A DNA stretch of 64,000 nucleotides from Flavobacteriaceae bacterium (GTDB lineage: Bacteria; Bacteroidota; Bacteroidia; Flavobacteriales; Flavobacteriaceae). The position numbers and the translations under genes are program-made. Under the pieces are notes generated by a model. That model was not told the DNA's origin, searched no databases, and was given only the letters and a program-made list of their open reading frames with translations. The DNA is taken from the NCBI GenBank assembly GCA_018669795.1, contig JABHSQ010000020.1, positions 62,001-126,000 on the forward strand, given 5' to 3'. Below, one piece after another: positions 22,371 to 33,982 of the stretch. Position 1 is the stretch's first letter, and each line of letters starts with the position of its first letter.

Positions 22371-22739
22371 ATGTTACAACAAGAGTCAAGACTAAAAGTT
22401 GCAGATAATACTGGAGCTAAAGAAGTGCTAACAATTCGCGTGTTAGGTGGAACCAAAAAAAGATATGCTTCCATAGGGGATAAAATTGTCGTTGCTGTAA
22501 AAGCTGCTACACCTAATGGAACCATTAAAAAAGGAGATGTTGCTACTGCGGTAGTTATACGTACTAAGAAAGAAGTGAGAAGACCAGACGGATCATATAT
22601 TCGTTTCGATGATAATGCTTGTGTGCTTTTAAACCCACAGGGAGAAATGATTGGAACACGTGTATTTGGACCGGTTGCAAGAGAACTTCGTGACAAGCAA
22701 TTTATGAAAATTGTATCATTGGCGCCTGAGGTGCTTTAA
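22371..22739 (+). CDS. rplN: 50S ribosomal protein L14
   Basis: [18 protein letters not shown]. Confidence 0.99.
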   Translation: MLQQESRLKVADNTGAKEVLTIRVLGGTKKRYASIGDKIVVAVKAATPNGTIKKGDVATAVVIRTKKEVRRPDGSYIRFDDNACVLLNPQGEMIGTRVFGPVARELRDKQFMKIVSLAPEVL

Positions 22740-22752
22740 ATTGAAAACAAAG

Positions 22753-23067
22753 ATGGCAAAGCTTAAAATAAAATCAGGAGATACAGTAATTGTTACCGCC
22801 GGAGATCATAAAGGATCTGAAGGTAAGGTGATGAAAGTAATTTTTGAAAAGAACAAAGCAATAGTAGAAGGAGTAAATATGGTTTCTAAACATGAGAAGC
22901 CTAGTGCAAATAATCCTCAAGGTGGAATTGTAAAAAAGGAAGCTGCTCTACATATCTCAAATCTTTCTCTAGTAGACCCTAAAACAGGAACTGCAACAAG
23001 AGTTGGTTATAGAATGGAAGAAGAGAAAAAAGTACGTTTTACAAAAAAATCGAATCAAGTATTATAG
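22753..23067 (+). CDS. rplX: 50S ribosomal protein L24
   Basis: L24 KOW sequence; internal ATG at 22753 ([12 protein letters not shown]) is the more plausible start than the track's 22711, which lies inside rplN. Confidence 0.95.
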   Translation: MAKLKIKSGDTVIVTAGDHKGSEGKVMKVIFEKNKAIVEGVNMVSKHEKPSANNPQGGIVKKEAALHISNLSLVDPKTGTATRVGYRMEEEKKVRFTKKSNQVL

Positions 23068-23069
23068 TT

Positions 23070-23621
23070 ATGGCATATTTACCAAGACTTAAAGAGGAAT
23101 ATAAGGGCAGAGTAATTGAAGCTCTTAAAGAAGAATTTGGTTACTCGAATGTAATGGAAGTTCCAAAATTAGAGCGCATCGTTGTGTCTCGTGGTGTTGG
23201 AGCTGCAGTAGCAGACAAGAAACTATTAGAGTATGCTGTTGATGAGCTTACAAACATAACAGGGCAAAAAGCTGTTGCAACTATTTCTAAGAAGGATGTT
23301 GCAAATTTTAAATTGCGTAAAGGAGTGCCAATTGGCGCTAAAGTTACTTTGCGTGGTGAGCGCATGTATGAGTTTTTAGATAGACTTGTTACTAGTGCAT
23401 TGCCTCGAGTAAGAGATTTTAATGGTATTAAAGCAACAGGGTTTGATGGAAGAGGTAATTACTCATTAGGTGTTACCGAACAAATTATTTTTCCTGAAAT
23501 CAATATCGATAAGATTAAGAAAATTGATGGTATGAACATCACTTTTGTTACTTCAGCTGGTACTGATAAAGAAGCAAAATCATTATTAACTGAATTAGGT
23601 TTACCTTTTAAAAAGAACTAA
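23070..23621 (+). CDS. rplE: 50S ribosomal protein L5
   Basis: L5 sequence. Confidence 0.99.
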   Translation: MAYLPRLKEEYKGRVIEALKEEFGYSNVMEVPKLERIVVSRGVGAAVADKKLLEYAVDELTNITGQKAVATISKKDVANFKLRKGVPIGAKVTLRGERMYEFLDRLVTSALPRVRDFNGIKATGFDGRGNYSLGVTEQIIFPEINIDKIKKIDGMNITFVTSAGTDKEAKSLLTELGLPFKKN

Positions 23622-23622
23622 T

Positions 23623-23892
23623 ATGGCTAAAGAATCAATGAAAGCCCGTGAGGTTAAGAGACGTAAATTGGTAGCAAAGTATGCAACTAAACGTAAGGCT
23701 TTAAAAGAAGCTGGAGATTATCAAGCATTACAAAAATTACCAAAAGACGCTTCACCAGTTCGTTTGCACAACCGTTGTAAACTAACCGGTAGACCGAAAG
23801 GGTATATGAGAACGTTTGGTGTTTCACGTGTAACATTTCGTGAAATGGCAAATCAAGGTTTAATCCCAGGTGTTAGAAAAGCATCTTGGTAA
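23623..23892 (+). CDS. rpsN: 30S ribosomal protein S14 (zinc-free long form)
   Basis: 89 aa S14, no CxxC zinc motifs. Confidence 0.98.
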   Translation: MAKESMKAREVKRRKLVAKYATKRKALKEAGDYQALQKLPKDASPVRLHNRCKLTGRPKGYMRTFGVSRVTFREMANQGLIPGVRKASW

Positions 23893-23961
23893 TATACTAT
23901 TAATTGGTTGTAGGTTTACTTTGGAAACGATAAGTAAAAACCACATCCGCAAAATTAAAAT

Positions 23962-24363
23962 ATGAATATAGATCCAATAGCAGATTATCTAACTAGAGTT
24001 AGAAATGCAGTAAACGCAGGGCATAGAGTAGTAGATATTCCTGCATCAAATGTTAAGAAAGAAATTACAAAGATCTTATTTGATCAAGGATTTGTTTTAA
24101 GTTATAAGTTTGAAGACGATAAAGGGCCTCAGGGAACTATTAAAATCGCTTTAAAATATGATAAACTTACTAAAGATCCTGTAATTAAGAAAATACAACG
24201 AATTAGTAAACCAGGTTTACGTAAGTATTCTAGTTCTTCAGAACTACCAAGAATTCTAAACGGATTGGGAATTGCAATAGTTTCTACTTCTCACGGAGTA
24301 ATGACAGGAAGGCAAGCTCAAGCTCAGAATGTAGGTGGTGAAGTATTATGTTACGTATACTAA
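23962..24363 (+). CDS. rpsH: 30S ribosomal protein S8
   Basis: S8 sequence. Confidence 0.98.
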   Translation: MNIDPIADYLTRVRNAVNAGHRVVDIPASNVKKEITKILFDQGFVLSYKFEDDKGPQGTIKIALKYDKLTKDPVIKKIQRISKPGLRKYSSSSELPRILNGLGIAIVSTSHGVMTGRQAQAQNVGGEVLCYVY

Positions 24364-24380
24364 AATAAAGACAAAAAGAA

Positions 24381-24923
24381 ATGTCAAGAATAGGTAAAAG
24401 CCCGGTAGCAATCCCAGAAGGAATTACAGTCGATATTAGCGATAATGTAGTTACTGTAAAAGGAAAATTAGGTGAATTAACACAAGAATTTTCAGGAGTT
24501 ACAGTAAAGATTGATGAAGGGAACGTTATTGTAGAGCGCACATCAGAATCAAAAGAAGATAGGTCTAAACATGGTTTATATAGATCTTTAATCAATAATA
24601 TGATTGAAGGTGTAAGCAAAGGATGGACAAAAGAACTAGAATTAGTTGGTGTGGGTTACCGTGCTTCTAATCAAGGTCAGAAATTAGATTTAGCTCTTGG
24701 GTTTTCTCACAATATAGTGATTAGTATAGCCCCAGAAGTTAAAGTTGAAACGGTTTCTGATAAAGGAAAAAATCCAAAAATAAAATTAACTTCTCACGAC
24801 AAACAATTGGTTGGTCAAGTTGCCGCAAAGATTCGTTCTATGCGTAAACCAGAACCATACAAAGGAAAAGGGATTAGATTTGTAGGAGAAATAATAAGAA
24901 GAAAAGCAGGTAAATCTGCATAA
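24381..24923 (+). CDS. rplF: 50S ribosomal protein L6
   Basis: [14 protein letters not shown]. Confidence 0.99.
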   Translation: MSRIGKSPVAIPEGITVDISDNVVTVKGKLGELTQEFSGVTVKIDEGNVIVERTSESKEDRSKHGLYRSLINNMIEGVSKGWTKELELVGVGYRASNQGQKLDLALGFSHNIVISIAPEVKVETVSDKGKNPKIKLTSHDKQLVGQVAAKIRSMRKPEPYKGKGIRFVGEIIRRKAGKSA

Positions 24924-24934
24924 CAAATAAAGTT

Positions 24935-25291
24935 ATGGCATTATCAAAAACAGATAGAAGAGAACGTTTACGTTTTAGAATTAGAAAAACAGTTTCTGGA
25001 ACAACACAACGTCCTCGTTTGGCAGTTTTCAGAAGTAATAAAGAAATATATGCTCAACTTATTGACGATGTAAATGGAGTAACTATTACTGCTGCATCTT
25101 CAAGAGATAAAGATATAGACGCATCTAAAGCAAACAAAGTAGATGCTGCTAAATTAGTAGGTAAAACAATTGCTGATAGAGCAATTAAAGCTGGTTTAGA
25201 AAGTATTACTTTCGATAGAGGCGGTTACCTTTACCATGGAAGAGTTAAATCATTAGCTGAAGGAGCTCGCGAAGGCGGACTAAAATTCTAA
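24935..25291 (+). CDS. rplR: 50S ribosomal protein L18
   Basis: L18 sequence. Confidence 0.98.
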   Translation: MALSKTDRRERLRFRIRKTVSGTTQRPRLAVFRSNKEIYAQLIDDVNGVTITAASSRDKDIDASKANKVDAAKLVGKTIADRAIKAGLESITFDRGGYLYHGRVKSLAEGAREGGLKF

Positions 25292-25296
25292 GAAAT

Positions 25297-25821
25297 ATGT
25301 ATCAAGATTATAAAAACGTAGAGTTAGTTAAACCAGGAGGTCTAGATTTAAAAGACCGTTTAGTAGGGGTTCAACGTGTAACTAAAGTAACAAAAGGGGG
25401 TAGAACCTTTGGATTTTCAGCTATTGTAGTAGTAGGTGATGAAAACGGAATAGTAGGTCAAGGACTTGGAAAATCGAAAGATGTTGCAAGTGCAATTGCT
25501 AAAGCAATTGAAGACGCTAAGAAAAACTTAGTTCGCATACCTTTAAACAAGGCTACATTACCTCATGAACAAAAAGGTAAATACGGCGGAGCTAGAGTTA
25601 ACTTATTACCAGCTTCTGCTGGTACAGGAGTTATTGCTGGTGGAGCTGTTCGTGCGGTATTAGAAGCAGTTGGTGTACATGATGTGCTTTCGAAGTCTCA
25701 AGGATCTTCGAATCCACATAATGTAGTAAAAGCTACTTTTGATGCTCTTTTACAAATGAGAAGCGCTCAAACTATTGCAAAACAAAGAGGAATTTCTTTA
25801 GAGAAATTATTTAAAGGATAA
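25297..25821 (+). CDS. rpsE: 30S ribosomal protein S5
   Basis: S5 sequence. Confidence 0.99.
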   Translation: MYQDYKNVELVKPGGLDLKDRLVGVQRVTKVTKGGRTFGFSAIVVVGDENGIVGQGLGKSKDVASAIAKAIEDAKKNLVRIPLNKATLPHEQKGKYGGARVNLLPASAGTGVIAGGAVRAVLEAVGVHDVLSKSQGSSNPHNVVKATFDALLQMRSAQTIAKQRGISLEKLFKG

Positions 25822-25833
25822 ACATTAAGCAAG

Positions 25834-26013
25834 ATGGCAAAAATCAAAGTAACCAAGGTTCGTAGTGCGATTAATCGTACTCAAAACCAAAAAAGAGTAC
25901 TTGAATCTTTAGGTCTTCATAAAATGGGTCAGACTGTTGAACATGAAGATACCTTAAGTATTTTAGGTATGATAAGAAAAGTTAATCACTTAGTTTCAGT
26001 AGAAGCTAACTAA
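25834..26013 (+). CDS. rpmD: 50S ribosomal protein L30 (59 aa, absent from ORF track)
   Basis: ATG at 25834, TAA 26011-26013; [39 protein letters not shown]; between rpsE and rplO. Confidence 0.97.
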   Translation: MAKIKVTKVRSAINRTQNQKRVLESLGLHKMGQTVEHEDTLSILGMIRKVNHLVSVEAN

Positions 26014-26026
26014 GAAATTAAAAATT

Positions 26027-26479
26027 ATGAATTTAAGTAACTTACAACCGGCAGCTGGTTCGGTAAAAAATCAAGGCAAGCGAGTAGGTCGCGGACAAGG
26101 TTCAGGAAAAGGGGGGACTGCAACACGTGGACATAATGGAGCAAAATCTCGTTCTGGATATTCTAAGAAATTAGGATTTGAAGGTGGGCAAATGCCGTTA
26201 CAACGTCGTGTTCCTAAATTTGGTTTTACGAATATAAACCGAAAAGAATACCAAGCAGTAAATATTGATAAACTTCAAGAACTAGTTGACGATAAAAAAA
26301 TAAAAGATGCTATCGATTTTGATACTTTTGTAGATTTAGGTTTAGTTGGTAAAAACGAACTACTTAAAATCTTAGGAAGAGGAGAGTTAAAATCAAAATT
26401 AACAGTTACAGCAAATAAATTTTCAGCTTCTGCTAAAGAAGCAATTGAAAAAGCTGGAGGTGAAGTAATAACATTATAA
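26027..26479 (+). CDS. rplO: 50S ribosomal protein L15
   Basis: L15 sequence. Confidence 0.99.
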   Translation: MNLSNLQPAAGSVKNQGKRVGRGQGSGKGGTATRGHNGAKSRSGYSKKLGFEGGQMPLQRRVPKFGFTNINRKEYQAVNIDKLQELVDDKKIKDAIDFDTFVDLGLVGKNELLKILGRGELKSKLTVTANKFSASAKEAIEKAGGEVITL

Positions 26480-26491
26480 TTTATTATAAGG

Positions 26492-27841
26492 ATGAAATTT
26501 ATTGAAACCTTAAAAAATGTTTGGAAAATTGAAGAGCTACGTAACCGTATCCTTCTCACACTAGGACTTTTGTTAGTGTATCGTTTTGGAGCACAAGTTG
26601 TGTTGCCAGGTATTGATGCATCTAAACTAACAGCTGTTGTTGGTGGAGATGGTCAAGGTATTTTTGGACTTTTAAATGCTTTTACAGGTGGAGCTTTTTC
26701 CAATGCTTCAGTTTTTGCATTGGGTATTATGCCTTATATCTCTGCATCGATTGTAGTTCAGTTAATGCAAATAGCAATTCCATATTTACAAAAATTACAA
26801 AAAGAAGGAGAAAGTGGTAGAAAAAAGATCAATCAAATTACTAGATGGTTAACCATTGGTATTTGTTTACTTCAAGCGCCTACTTACTTAATTGGCTTAC
26901 CTGCATTAGGAGTTCCAGTTGAAGCATTTATTATAGGACAAACAACAATGTTCTATGTTTCATCTACAATTATACTTGTAACCGGTTGTGTATTTGCAAT
27001 GTGGTTAGGAGAAAAAATTACAGATAAAGGTATTGGAAACGGTATCTCTATACTAATTATGGTAGGTATTATCGCTAGATTGCCACAATCTTTTGCTCAA
27101 GAATTTGCTTCTAGAGTAATGGAATCAAATGGTGGTATGATTATGATACTTATTGAGTTAGTAATATGGTTTGTTATTATTTTAGCTTCTATTATGTTAG
27201 TAATGGCTGTTCGTAAAATTCCTGTGCAATATGCAAGAAGAACTGCAAGCGGTGGTTATGAGAAAAATATATTTGGAGCAAGACAATTTATTCCATTAAA
27301 ATTAAACGCATCTGGTGTAATGCCTATTATTTTTGCACAAGCAATTATGTTTGTTCCTGGATTAATTGGAGGAGCATCATTTATGAAAGACTCAAATGTT
27401 GGACAATGGATGCAAGTTAATTTTAGTGATATGTTTGGACTTTGGTACAATGTATTGTTTGCGGTATTAATTATTATTTTTACCTATTTCTATACAGCTA
27501 TTACTGTTCCAACTAATAAAATGGCTGATGATTTAAAACGTAGTGGAGGGTTTATTCCTGGAATAAAGCCCGGTACAGATACTGCAGAATTGTTGGATAA
27601 TATTATGTCACAAATAACACTGCCTGGATCTATATTTTTAGCTGGTATTGCAATATTCCCTGCAATCGCCGTTAAAGTATTTGGTATTCAGCAAGGTTGG
27701 GCATTGTTTTATGGAGGAACTTCACTATTAATTATGGTGGGTGTTGCCATCGATACCATGCAGCAAATTAATTCATATTTATTAAATCGTCATTATGATG
27801 GTTTAATGAAAACAGGAAAAAATAGAAAAGCAGTAGCATAA
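26492..27841 (+). CDS. secY: Protein translocase subunit SecY
   Basis: SecY multi-TM sequence. Confidence 0.99.
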   Translation: MKFIETLKNVWKIEELRNRILLTLGLLLVYRFGAQVVLPGIDASKLTAVVGGDGQGIFGLLNAFTGGAFSNASVFALGIMPYISASIVVQLMQIAIPYLQKLQKEGESGRKKINQITRWLTIGICLLQAPTYLIGLPALGVPVEAFIIGQTTMFYVSSTIILVTGCVFAMWLGEKITDKGIGNGISILIMVGIIARLPQSFAQEFASRVMESNGGMIMILIELVIWFVIILASIMLVMAVRKIPVQYARRTASGGYEKNIFGARQFIPLKLNASGVMPIIFAQAIMFVPGLIGGASFMKDSNVGQWMQVNFSDMFGLWYNVLFAVLIIIFTYFYTAITVPTNKMADDLKRSGGFIPGIKPGTDTAELLDNIMSQITLPGSIFLAGIAIFPAIAVKVFGIQQGWALFYGGTSLLIMVGVAIDTMQQINSYLLNRHYDGLMKTGKNRKAVA

Positions 27842-28056
27842 TGGCAAAGCAAACCGCAATAGAACAAGATGGAACAATTACGGAAGCATTGTCAAATGCA
27901 ATGTTTCGTGTAGAGTTAGAAAACGCACATATTGTTACAGCGCATATATCTGGTAAAATGCGTATGCACTATATAAAATTATTACCAGGAGATAAAGTTA
28001 AATTAGAAATGAGTCCTTATGATTTATCAAAGGCTCGAATCACTTATAGATATTAA
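27841..28056 (+). CDS. infA: Translation initiation factor IF-1
   Basis: IF-1 S1-like sequence. Confidence 0.99.
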   Translation: MAKQTAIEQDGTITEALSNAMFRVELENAHIVTAHISGKMRMHYIKLLPGDKVKLEMSPYDLSKARITYRY

Positions 28057-28062
28057 GTTATT

Positions 28063-28179
28063 ATGAAAGTAAGAGCATCTATTAAAAAAAGAAGTGCCGA
28101 ATGCAAAATAGTTCGCAGAAAAGGCAGATTATATGTTATTAACAAAAAGAACCCTAGGTTCAAACAAAGACAAGGATAA
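28063..28179 (+). CDS. rpmJ: 50S ribosomal protein L36 (38 aa, absent from ORF track)
   Basis: [38 protein letters not shown] between infA and rpsM. Confidence 0.97.
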   Translation: MKVRASIKKRSAECKIVRRKGRLYVINKKNPRFKQRQG

Positions 28180-28182
28180 GTT

Positions 28183-28557
28183 ATGGCAAGAATCGCAGGT
28201 GTAGATATCCCAAAACAAAAAAGGGGTGTAATCGCGTTAACGTATATCTTTGGTATTGGTGATAGCCGTGCTAAAGAAATACTAAAAAATGCTGGTGTAG
28301 ACGAAAACAAAAAAGTAAACGAATGGTCTGATGATGAAATCGGAAAAATTCGTGATACTGTTGGAGCAATTACCATCGAAGGTGAATTACGTAGTGAAAT
28401 TCAATTAAATATTAAGCGATTAATGGACATTGGATGTTATAGAGGTATTCGTCATAGAACGGGTCTTCCTTTAAGAGGACAACGTACTAAGAATAACTCA
28501 AGGACTAGAAAAGGAAAACGTAAAACCGTTGCTAACAAGAAAAAAGCAACTAAATAA
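28183..28557 (+). CDS. rpsM: 30S ribosomal protein S13
   Basis: [14 protein letters not shown]. Confidence 0.99.
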   Translation: MARIAGVDIPKQKRGVIALTYIFGIGDSRAKEILKNAGVDENKKVNEWSDDEIGKIRDTVGAITIEGELRSEIQLNIKRLMDIGCYRGIRHRTGLPLRGQRTKNNSRTRKGKRKTVANKKKATK

Positions 28558-28568
28558 ACACTAGAGAT

Positions 28569-28958
28569 ATGGCAAAGGCAAAAACTAGTACGAAAAAACG
28601 TAAAGTTAATGTGGAAGCAGTGGGTCAAGCTCACGTGACCGCTTCATTTAACAATATTATCATTTCGTTGACAAACAAAAAAGGAGATGTAATCTCTTGG
28701 TCATCAGCTGGAAAAATGGGCTTTAGAGGTTCTAAAAAGAACACTCCTTACGCAGCTCAATTAGCAGCAGAAGATTGTGCAGCAACTGCACATGCAGAAG
28801 GTTTACGTAAAGTAAAAGTATATGTAAAAGGTCCAGGTAATGGTAGAGAATCTGCTATTAGATCGATACATAACGCAGGAATTGAAGTAACTGAAATTAT
28901 CGATGTTACTCCAATGCCACATAATGGATGTAGACCTCCAAAAAGAAGAAGAGTATAA
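28569..28958 (+). CDS. rpsK: 30S ribosomal protein S11
   Basis: S11 sequence, [18 protein letters not shown]. Confidence 0.99.
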   Translation: MAKAKTSTKKRKVNVEAVGQAHVTASFNNIIISLTNKKGDVISWSSAGKMGFRGSKKNTPYAAQLAAEDCAATAHAEGLRKVKVYVKGPGNGRESAIRSIHNAGIEVTEIIDVTPMPHNGCRPPKRRRV

Positions 28959-29078
28959 TTCTGAAAATATTCAGAAACTTTTATATAAATTAATTAATAA
29001 GTATAAACTGAAGGATTAAGATATTCAAAGGATAAGTATAAGACCTTAATTTGAGAATCCCTTCAAAAAAAATTAGAA

Positions 29079-29684
29079 ATGGCAAGATATACTGGTCCAA
29101 AAACTAAAATAGCCCGTAAGTTTGGTGAAGCTATTTTCGGAGATGATAAAAACTTCGAAAAAAGAAATTACCCTCCTGGGCAACACGGTAATAATCGTCG
29201 TAGAGGAAAAAAATCTGAATACGCAATTCAATTAGCTGAAAAGCAAAAGGCTAAATATACTTATGGTATTTTAGAGCGTCAATTTAGAAACATGTTTAAA
29301 AGAGCAACTGCTTTAAAAGGAATTACTGGACAAATATTATTACAATTATGTGAATCGCGTCTAGATAATGTAGTTTTCCGTATGGGAATCGCTCCTAGTC
29401 GCAGCGCAGCAAGACAATTAGTTTCTCACCGGCACATATTAGTAAACGGGGAAAAAGTAAACATTGCTTCTTACCAATTAAAACCTGGTGATACTGTAGG
29501 TGTAAGAGAAAAATCTAAATCACTAGAAGCAATTGAAAACTCGTTAGCAAATGCAAGTCACGTTTACGAGTGGATCACTTGGGATAATGCAATAAAAAGA
29601 GGAACTTTTGTTTCTAAACCTGAGCGTATTCAAATACCAGAAAACATAAACGAACAGTTTATTGTTGAATTATATTCAAAATAA
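29079..29684 (+). CDS. rpsD: 30S ribosomal protein S4
   Basis: S4 sequence with S4 RNA-binding domain. Confidence 0.99.
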   Translation: MARYTGPKTKIARKFGEAIFGDDKNFEKRNYPPGQHGNNRRRGKKSEYAIQLAEKQKAKYTYGILERQFRNMFKRATALKGITGQILLQLCESRLDNVVFRMGIAPSRSAARQLVSHRHILVNGEKVNIASYQLKPGDTVGVREKSKSLEAIENSLANASHVYEWITWDNAIKRGTFVSKPERIQIPENINEQFIVELYSK

Positions 29685-29704
29685 TTAAAACACAAAGTTA
29701 CATT

Positions 29705-30697
29705 ATGGCAGTATTTAGTTTTCAAAAGCCCGATAAAGTTATTATGATCAACTCGACAGATTTCGAAGGTAAATTCGAATTCCGTCCTTTAGAGCCTGGT
29801 TATGGATTAACAGTCGGTAACGCTTTAAGGAGAGTACTACTTTCATCGTTAGAAGGTTTTGCAATTACTTCAATTAGAATTGAAGGAGTAGATCACGAGT
29901 TTTCTACTATTGCAGGAGTTGTTGAGGATGTTACAGAGATAATCTTGAACTTAAAACAAGTATGTTTTAAAAGGCAAATTGATGAAGTAGATAACGAAAC
30001 CGTTACTATTTCTATTTCAGGAGCTGAACAATTAACGGCAGGAGATTTTCAAAAACATATCTCTGGTTTTCAAGTATTAAATCCAGATATGGTAATTTGT
30101 AATATGGATCCTAAAGTTAATTTCAATATGGAAATCACTATCGAAAAAGGTAGGGGATATGTTCCAGCTGAAGAAAATAAAAAAGGAGGAGTTCCTTTTG
30201 GAACTATCTTTATAGATTCAATTTACACACCAATTAAAAATGTTAAGTATAGCATTGAAAATTTCCGTGTAGAGCAAAAAACAGATTACGAAAAATTAGT
30301 ATTTGAAATTATTACTGATGGATCTATTAATCCTAAAGATGCTTTAACTGAAGCAGCTAAAACATTAATTCACCACTTTATGTTATTTAGTGATGAAAGA
30401 ATTACGTTAGAAGCTGATGAAATAGCGCAAACAGAAACTTATGATGAAGAATCACTTCACATGAGACAGTTGTTAAAAACTAAATTAATTGATATGGATC
30501 TTTCAGTAAGAGCTTTAAATTGTTTAAAAGCTGCTGAAGTAGATACTCTTGGAGATTTAGTTTCATTTAACAAAAACGATTTAATGAAATTTAGAAATTT
30601 CGGAAAGAAATCTCTTACTGAACTAGATGAACTAGTAGATGTAAAAGGTTTAAACTTCGGAATGGACCTTTCAAAATACAAATTAGATAAAGATTAA
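29705..30697 (+). CDS. rpoA: DNA-directed RNA polymerase subunit alpha
   Basis: RpoA NTD and alpha-CTD. Confidence 0.99.
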   Translation: MAVFSFQKPDKVIMINSTDFEGKFEFRPLEPGYGLTVGNALRRVLLSSLEGFAITSIRIEGVDHEFSTIAGVVEDVTEIILNLKQVCFKRQIDEVDNETVTISISGAEQLTAGDFQKHISGFQVLNPDMVICNMDPKVNFNMEITIEKGRGYVPAEENKKGGVPFGTIFIDSIYTPIKNVKYSIENFRVEQKTDYEKLVFEIITDGSINPKDALTEAAKTLIHHFMLFSDERITLEADEIAQTETYDEESLHMRQLLKTKLIDMDLSVRALNCLKAAEVDTLGDLVSFNKNDLMKFRNFGKKSLTELDELVDVKGLNFGMDLSKYKLDKD

Positions 30698-30757
30698 TAC
30701 ATCATATTTTGCTCCTCAAAATGAGTAGATGCAAGATGATGATTAAAATAAAATGTC

Positions 30758-31234
30758 ATGAGACACGGAAAAAAAGTAAATCATTTAGGTAGAAAAACAG
30801 CACATAGAAAGTCAATGTTGGCTAATATGGCATGTTCCTTAATTGAGCATAAAAGAATAAATACTACAGTTGCTAAAGCAAAAGCTTTAAAACAATTTGT
30901 AGAACCTATAATAACCAAGTCTAAACTTGATACTACACATAGTCGTCGTATTGTAATGGCAAGACTTCGTCAAAAAGAAGCAGTAACTGAACTTTTTAAA
31001 GATGTTTCTGTTAAAGTTGGTGATCGTCCAGGAGGTTATACACGTATTATTAAATTAGGTAATCGTTTAGGAGATAATGCTGATATGGCAATGATCGAAT
31101 TAGTAGATTATAACGAAATTTATAATGCAGGTAAAGCAGTTAAAAAGAAAACTACTCGTCGTAGCCGTCGAGGTGTTTCAAATGTTGTAGCTCCTGTTGT
31201 TGTTCCAACTGAAGCTAAGAAAGAAGAAGAATAA
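30758..31234 (+). CDS. rplQ: 50S ribosomal protein L17
   Basis: [25 protein letters not shown]. Confidence 0.99.
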   Translation: MRHGKKVNHLGRKTAHRKSMLANMACSLIEHKRINTTVAKAKALKQFVEPIITKSKLDTTHSRRIVMARLRQKEAVTELFKDVSVKVGDRPGGYTRIIKLGNRLGDNADMAMIELVDYNEIYNAGKAVKKKTTRRSRRGVSNVVAPVVVPTEAKKEEE

Positions 31235-31254
31235 ATGAAATTTTATTTTTAAAT

Positions 31255-31300
31255 AAAAAAAAGGATAAACTATAATAGTTTATCCTTTTTTTTTTTTTGA
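31255..31300 (+). terminator. Rho-independent terminator of ribosomal operon
   Basis: AAGGATAAACT-ATAAT-AGTTTATCCTT + T-tract. Confidence 0.88.
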
Positions 31301-31386
31301 TTAAAAAATTAGTTGTTTACAAATTCTAAAAACGAAATTATTATAAGAATATCATTTAAAGTATTTTTGTAGAATATTTTTAAAGT

Positions 31387-32496
31387 ATGAAATATAAAAA
31401 TAGAAAAAAAGCTTTAATACTATTGGCAGATGGAACCATATTTTATGGTAAAGCTGTAGGAGGAAAAGAAGGCACCGCTTATGGAGAAGCATGTTTTAAC
31501 ACTGGTATGACCGGTTATCAAGAAATATTCACCGATCCTTCTTATTTTGGGCAACTAATGGTTACCACCAATGCTCATATTGGAAATTATGGAGTCGCTG
31601 AAAATGAAATTGAATCTGATTCCATAAAAATATCAGGTTTAATTTGCAGAAATTTTAGTTATCATTATTCTAGAGACCGCGCAAACGATTCGTTAGCGAC
31701 TTTTTTAGATAAAAACAATCTCTTAGCTATTGCTGATGTTGATACAAGATCGTTAGTGGCTTATATCCGTGATAATGGCGCAATGAATGCGGTGATTACT
31801 ACCGATGTTGAAAATATAGATAACTTAAAAAAGAAATTAGCAGAAATTCCAAATATGAAAGGGATGGAATTAGCTTCTAAAGTATCTACAAAAGAGCCTT
31901 ATTATTTTGGAGATGAAAATGCTACTTTTAAAATTGCTGCATTAGATATCGGTATTAAAAAGAACATATTAAGAAACTTATCTCAAAGAGATTGTTATAT
32001 AAAGGTGTATCCATACGATGCTACATTAGAAGACTTAAATTCTTTTAATCCAGATGGATACTTCTTTTCAAATGGCCCTGGAGATCCAGAACCCTTAACT
32101 CAAGCCATTAAAACAGCTCAAGATGCTATTGAAACTGGAAAACCAATTTTTGGAATTTGCTTAGGACATCAAGTATTGGCTTTAGCAAATGGTATTTCTA
32201 CCTATAAAATGCATAACGGACATCGTGGTATTAACCACCCTATTAAAAACCTTCAAACAGGCAAAGGTGAAATTACTTCCCAAAATCATGGATTCGCTAT
32301 TAATAGAGAAGAAACTGAAAAGAACACAGAAATTGAAATAACCCATGTTCATTTAAATGATCATACGGTAGCAGGAATAAAAATGAAAAATAAACAAGTA
32401 TTTTCTGTTCAATATCATCCAGAAGCAAGCCCAGGACCACATGATTCTAGGTATCTTTTTGATGAGTTTATAAATAATATTAAAAAACATAAATAA
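31387..32496 (+). CDS. carA: Carbamoyl-phosphate synthase small subunit
   Basis: Class I glutamine amidotransferase motif [16 protein letters not shown] element upstream. Confidence 0.97.
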   Translation: MKYKNRKKALILLADGTIFYGKAVGGKEGTAYGEACFNTGMTGYQEIFTDPSYFGQLMVTTNAHIGNYGVAENEIESDSIKISGLICRNFSYHYSRDRANDSLATFLDKNNLLAIADVDTRSLVAYIRDNGAMNAVITTDVENIDNLKKKLAEIPNMKGMELASKVSTKEPYYFGDENATFKIAALDIGIKKNILRNLSQRDCYIKVYPYDATLEDLNSFNPDGYFFSNGPGDPEPLTQAIKTAQDAIETGKPIFGICLGHQVLALANGISTYKMHNGHRGINHPIKNLQTGKGEITSQNHGFAINREETEKNTEIEITHVHLNDHTVAGIKMKNKQVFSVQYHPEASPGPHDSRYLFDEFINNIKKHK

Positions 32497-32504
32497 CAAT
32501 TGGT

Positions 32505-33791
32505 ATGAGCATAATAATAGATATACATGCTAGGCAAATTTTTGATTCAAGAGGAAATCCAACAGTTGAAGTAGATGTAATTACTGAAAATGGTTTTTTA
32601 GGAAGAGCTGCGGTACCTTCAGGAGCTTCAACAGGAGTTCATGAAGCTGTAGAATTGCGTGATGGAGGAAAAGACTATTTGGGTAAAGGAGTTTTAAAAG
32701 CAGTTGAAAATGTAAATGATAAAATTGCTAGTACGCTATTAGGAGTTTCTGTTTTTGAGCAAGAAACTATCGATAAAATGATGATAGATTTAGATGGCAC
32801 ACCTAATAAATCTAATTTAGGTGCAAATGCTATTTTAGGAGTGTCATTAGCAGCTGCTCATGCAGCAGCTTTAGAATTAGGAATGCCATTATATCGTTAT
32901 GTAGGTGGAGTTAGTGCTAAAATATTGCCTGTACCCATGATGAATATTATTAATGGAGGTTCTCATAGTGATGCACCTATTGCATTTCAGGAGTTTATGA
33001 TCATACCGGTAAAAGCAACAAGTTTTTTAGAAGCAATTAAAATGGGAAGTGAAATATTTCATCATTTAAAAATGGTATTGCACGATAGAAATTTAAGTAC
33101 AGCTGTTGGCGATGAAGGGGGTTTTGCTCCAACTTTAGGCGGAACAGAAGATGCATTAGATACTATCGCTCAAGCAGTCACCAATGCAGGTTATAAATTT
33201 GGGGATGAAATTATGATTGCTTTAGATTGTGCTGCGGCAGAGTTTTATGTGGATGGTAATTACGATTACAGCAAATTTGAAGGAGATTCTGGTAAAATAA
33301 GAACTTCAAAAGAACAAGCAGAATACCTTGCCGAATTGGCTAAAAATTACCCTATAATTTCAATCGAAGACGGAATGGATGAAGATGATTGGGATGGTTG
33401 GAAGTATTTAACAGCGCTTATTGGAGATACCACTCAGTTGGTAGGAGATGACCTTTTTGTAACCAATGTAGCGCGTTTATCAAGAGGAATTAAGGAAGGA
33501 ATTTCAAATTCAATCTTGATAAAAGTAAATCAAATAGGGACTTTATCAGAAACCATTGCAGCCGTTAATATGGCTCATAATGCTGGTTATACTACCGTAA
33601 TGTCACATAGGTCTGGTGAAACGGAAGACACTACCATCGCAGATTTAGCAGTAGCACTTAATTGCGGGCAAATTAAAACAGGATCGATGTCTCGTAGTGA
33701 CCGCATGTCAAAATACAATCAGTTATTACGTATAGAAGAGCAATTAGGAGATATTGCTTATTATCCTCAAAGGAATGCTTTTAAATTTTAA
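32505..33791 (+). CDS. eno: Enolase
   Basis: [17 protein letters not shown]. Confidence 0.99.
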   Translation: MSIIIDIHARQIFDSRGNPTVEVDVITENGFLGRAAVPSGASTGVHEAVELRDGGKDYLGKGVLKAVENVNDKIASTLLGVSVFEQETIDKMMIDLDGTPNKSNLGANAILGVSLAAAHAAALELGMPLYRYVGGVSAKILPVPMMNIINGGSHSDAPIAFQEFMIIPVKATSFLEAIKMGSEIFHHLKMVLHDRNLSTAVGDEGGFAPTLGGTEDALDTIAQAVTNAGYKFGDEIMIALDCAAAEFYVDGNYDYSKFEGDSGKIRTSKEQAEYLAELAKNYPIISIEDGMDEDDWDGWKYLTALIGDTTQLVGDDLFVTNVARLSRGIKEGISNSILIKVNQIGTLSETIAAVNMAHNAGYTTVMSHRSGETEDTTIADLAVALNCGQIKTGSMSRSDRMSKYNQLLRIEEQLGDIAYYPQRNAFKF

Positions 33792-33816
33792 TTGGAATTA
33801 TTTCAATATTTATATG

Positions 33817-33849
33817 AAGTCCGAGTTTTAATTAACTCGGGCTTTTTTT
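33817..33849 (+). terminator. Rho-independent terminator
   Basis: GTCCGAGTT...AACTCGGGC + T-tract. Confidence 0.8.
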
Positions 33850-33982
33850 ATGGAGCTAATATTTTTTATATAATAAAGACTTAAAAGTTTGTATTGTGTG
33901 TTAATTTATTGAGAAAATGACACTCAAAAACCAACGTTTTTTGTAACTTCGCGTACTCTCAGAATTTTTAAAAACACTGTAA

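Noticed and set aside
22711-22752. N-terminal extension of rplX in the ORF track
   Set aside because: Overlaps the end of rplN; standard L24 start [10 protein letters not shown] at 22753.
14133-31234. Numerous antisense ORFs of 60-130 aa inside the ribosomal cluster (e.g. 15028-15303, 20291-20686, 22361-22696, 24284-24619)
   Set aside because: They lie opposite highly conserved r-protein genes and their composition reflects codon bias of the sense strand; no independent evidence.
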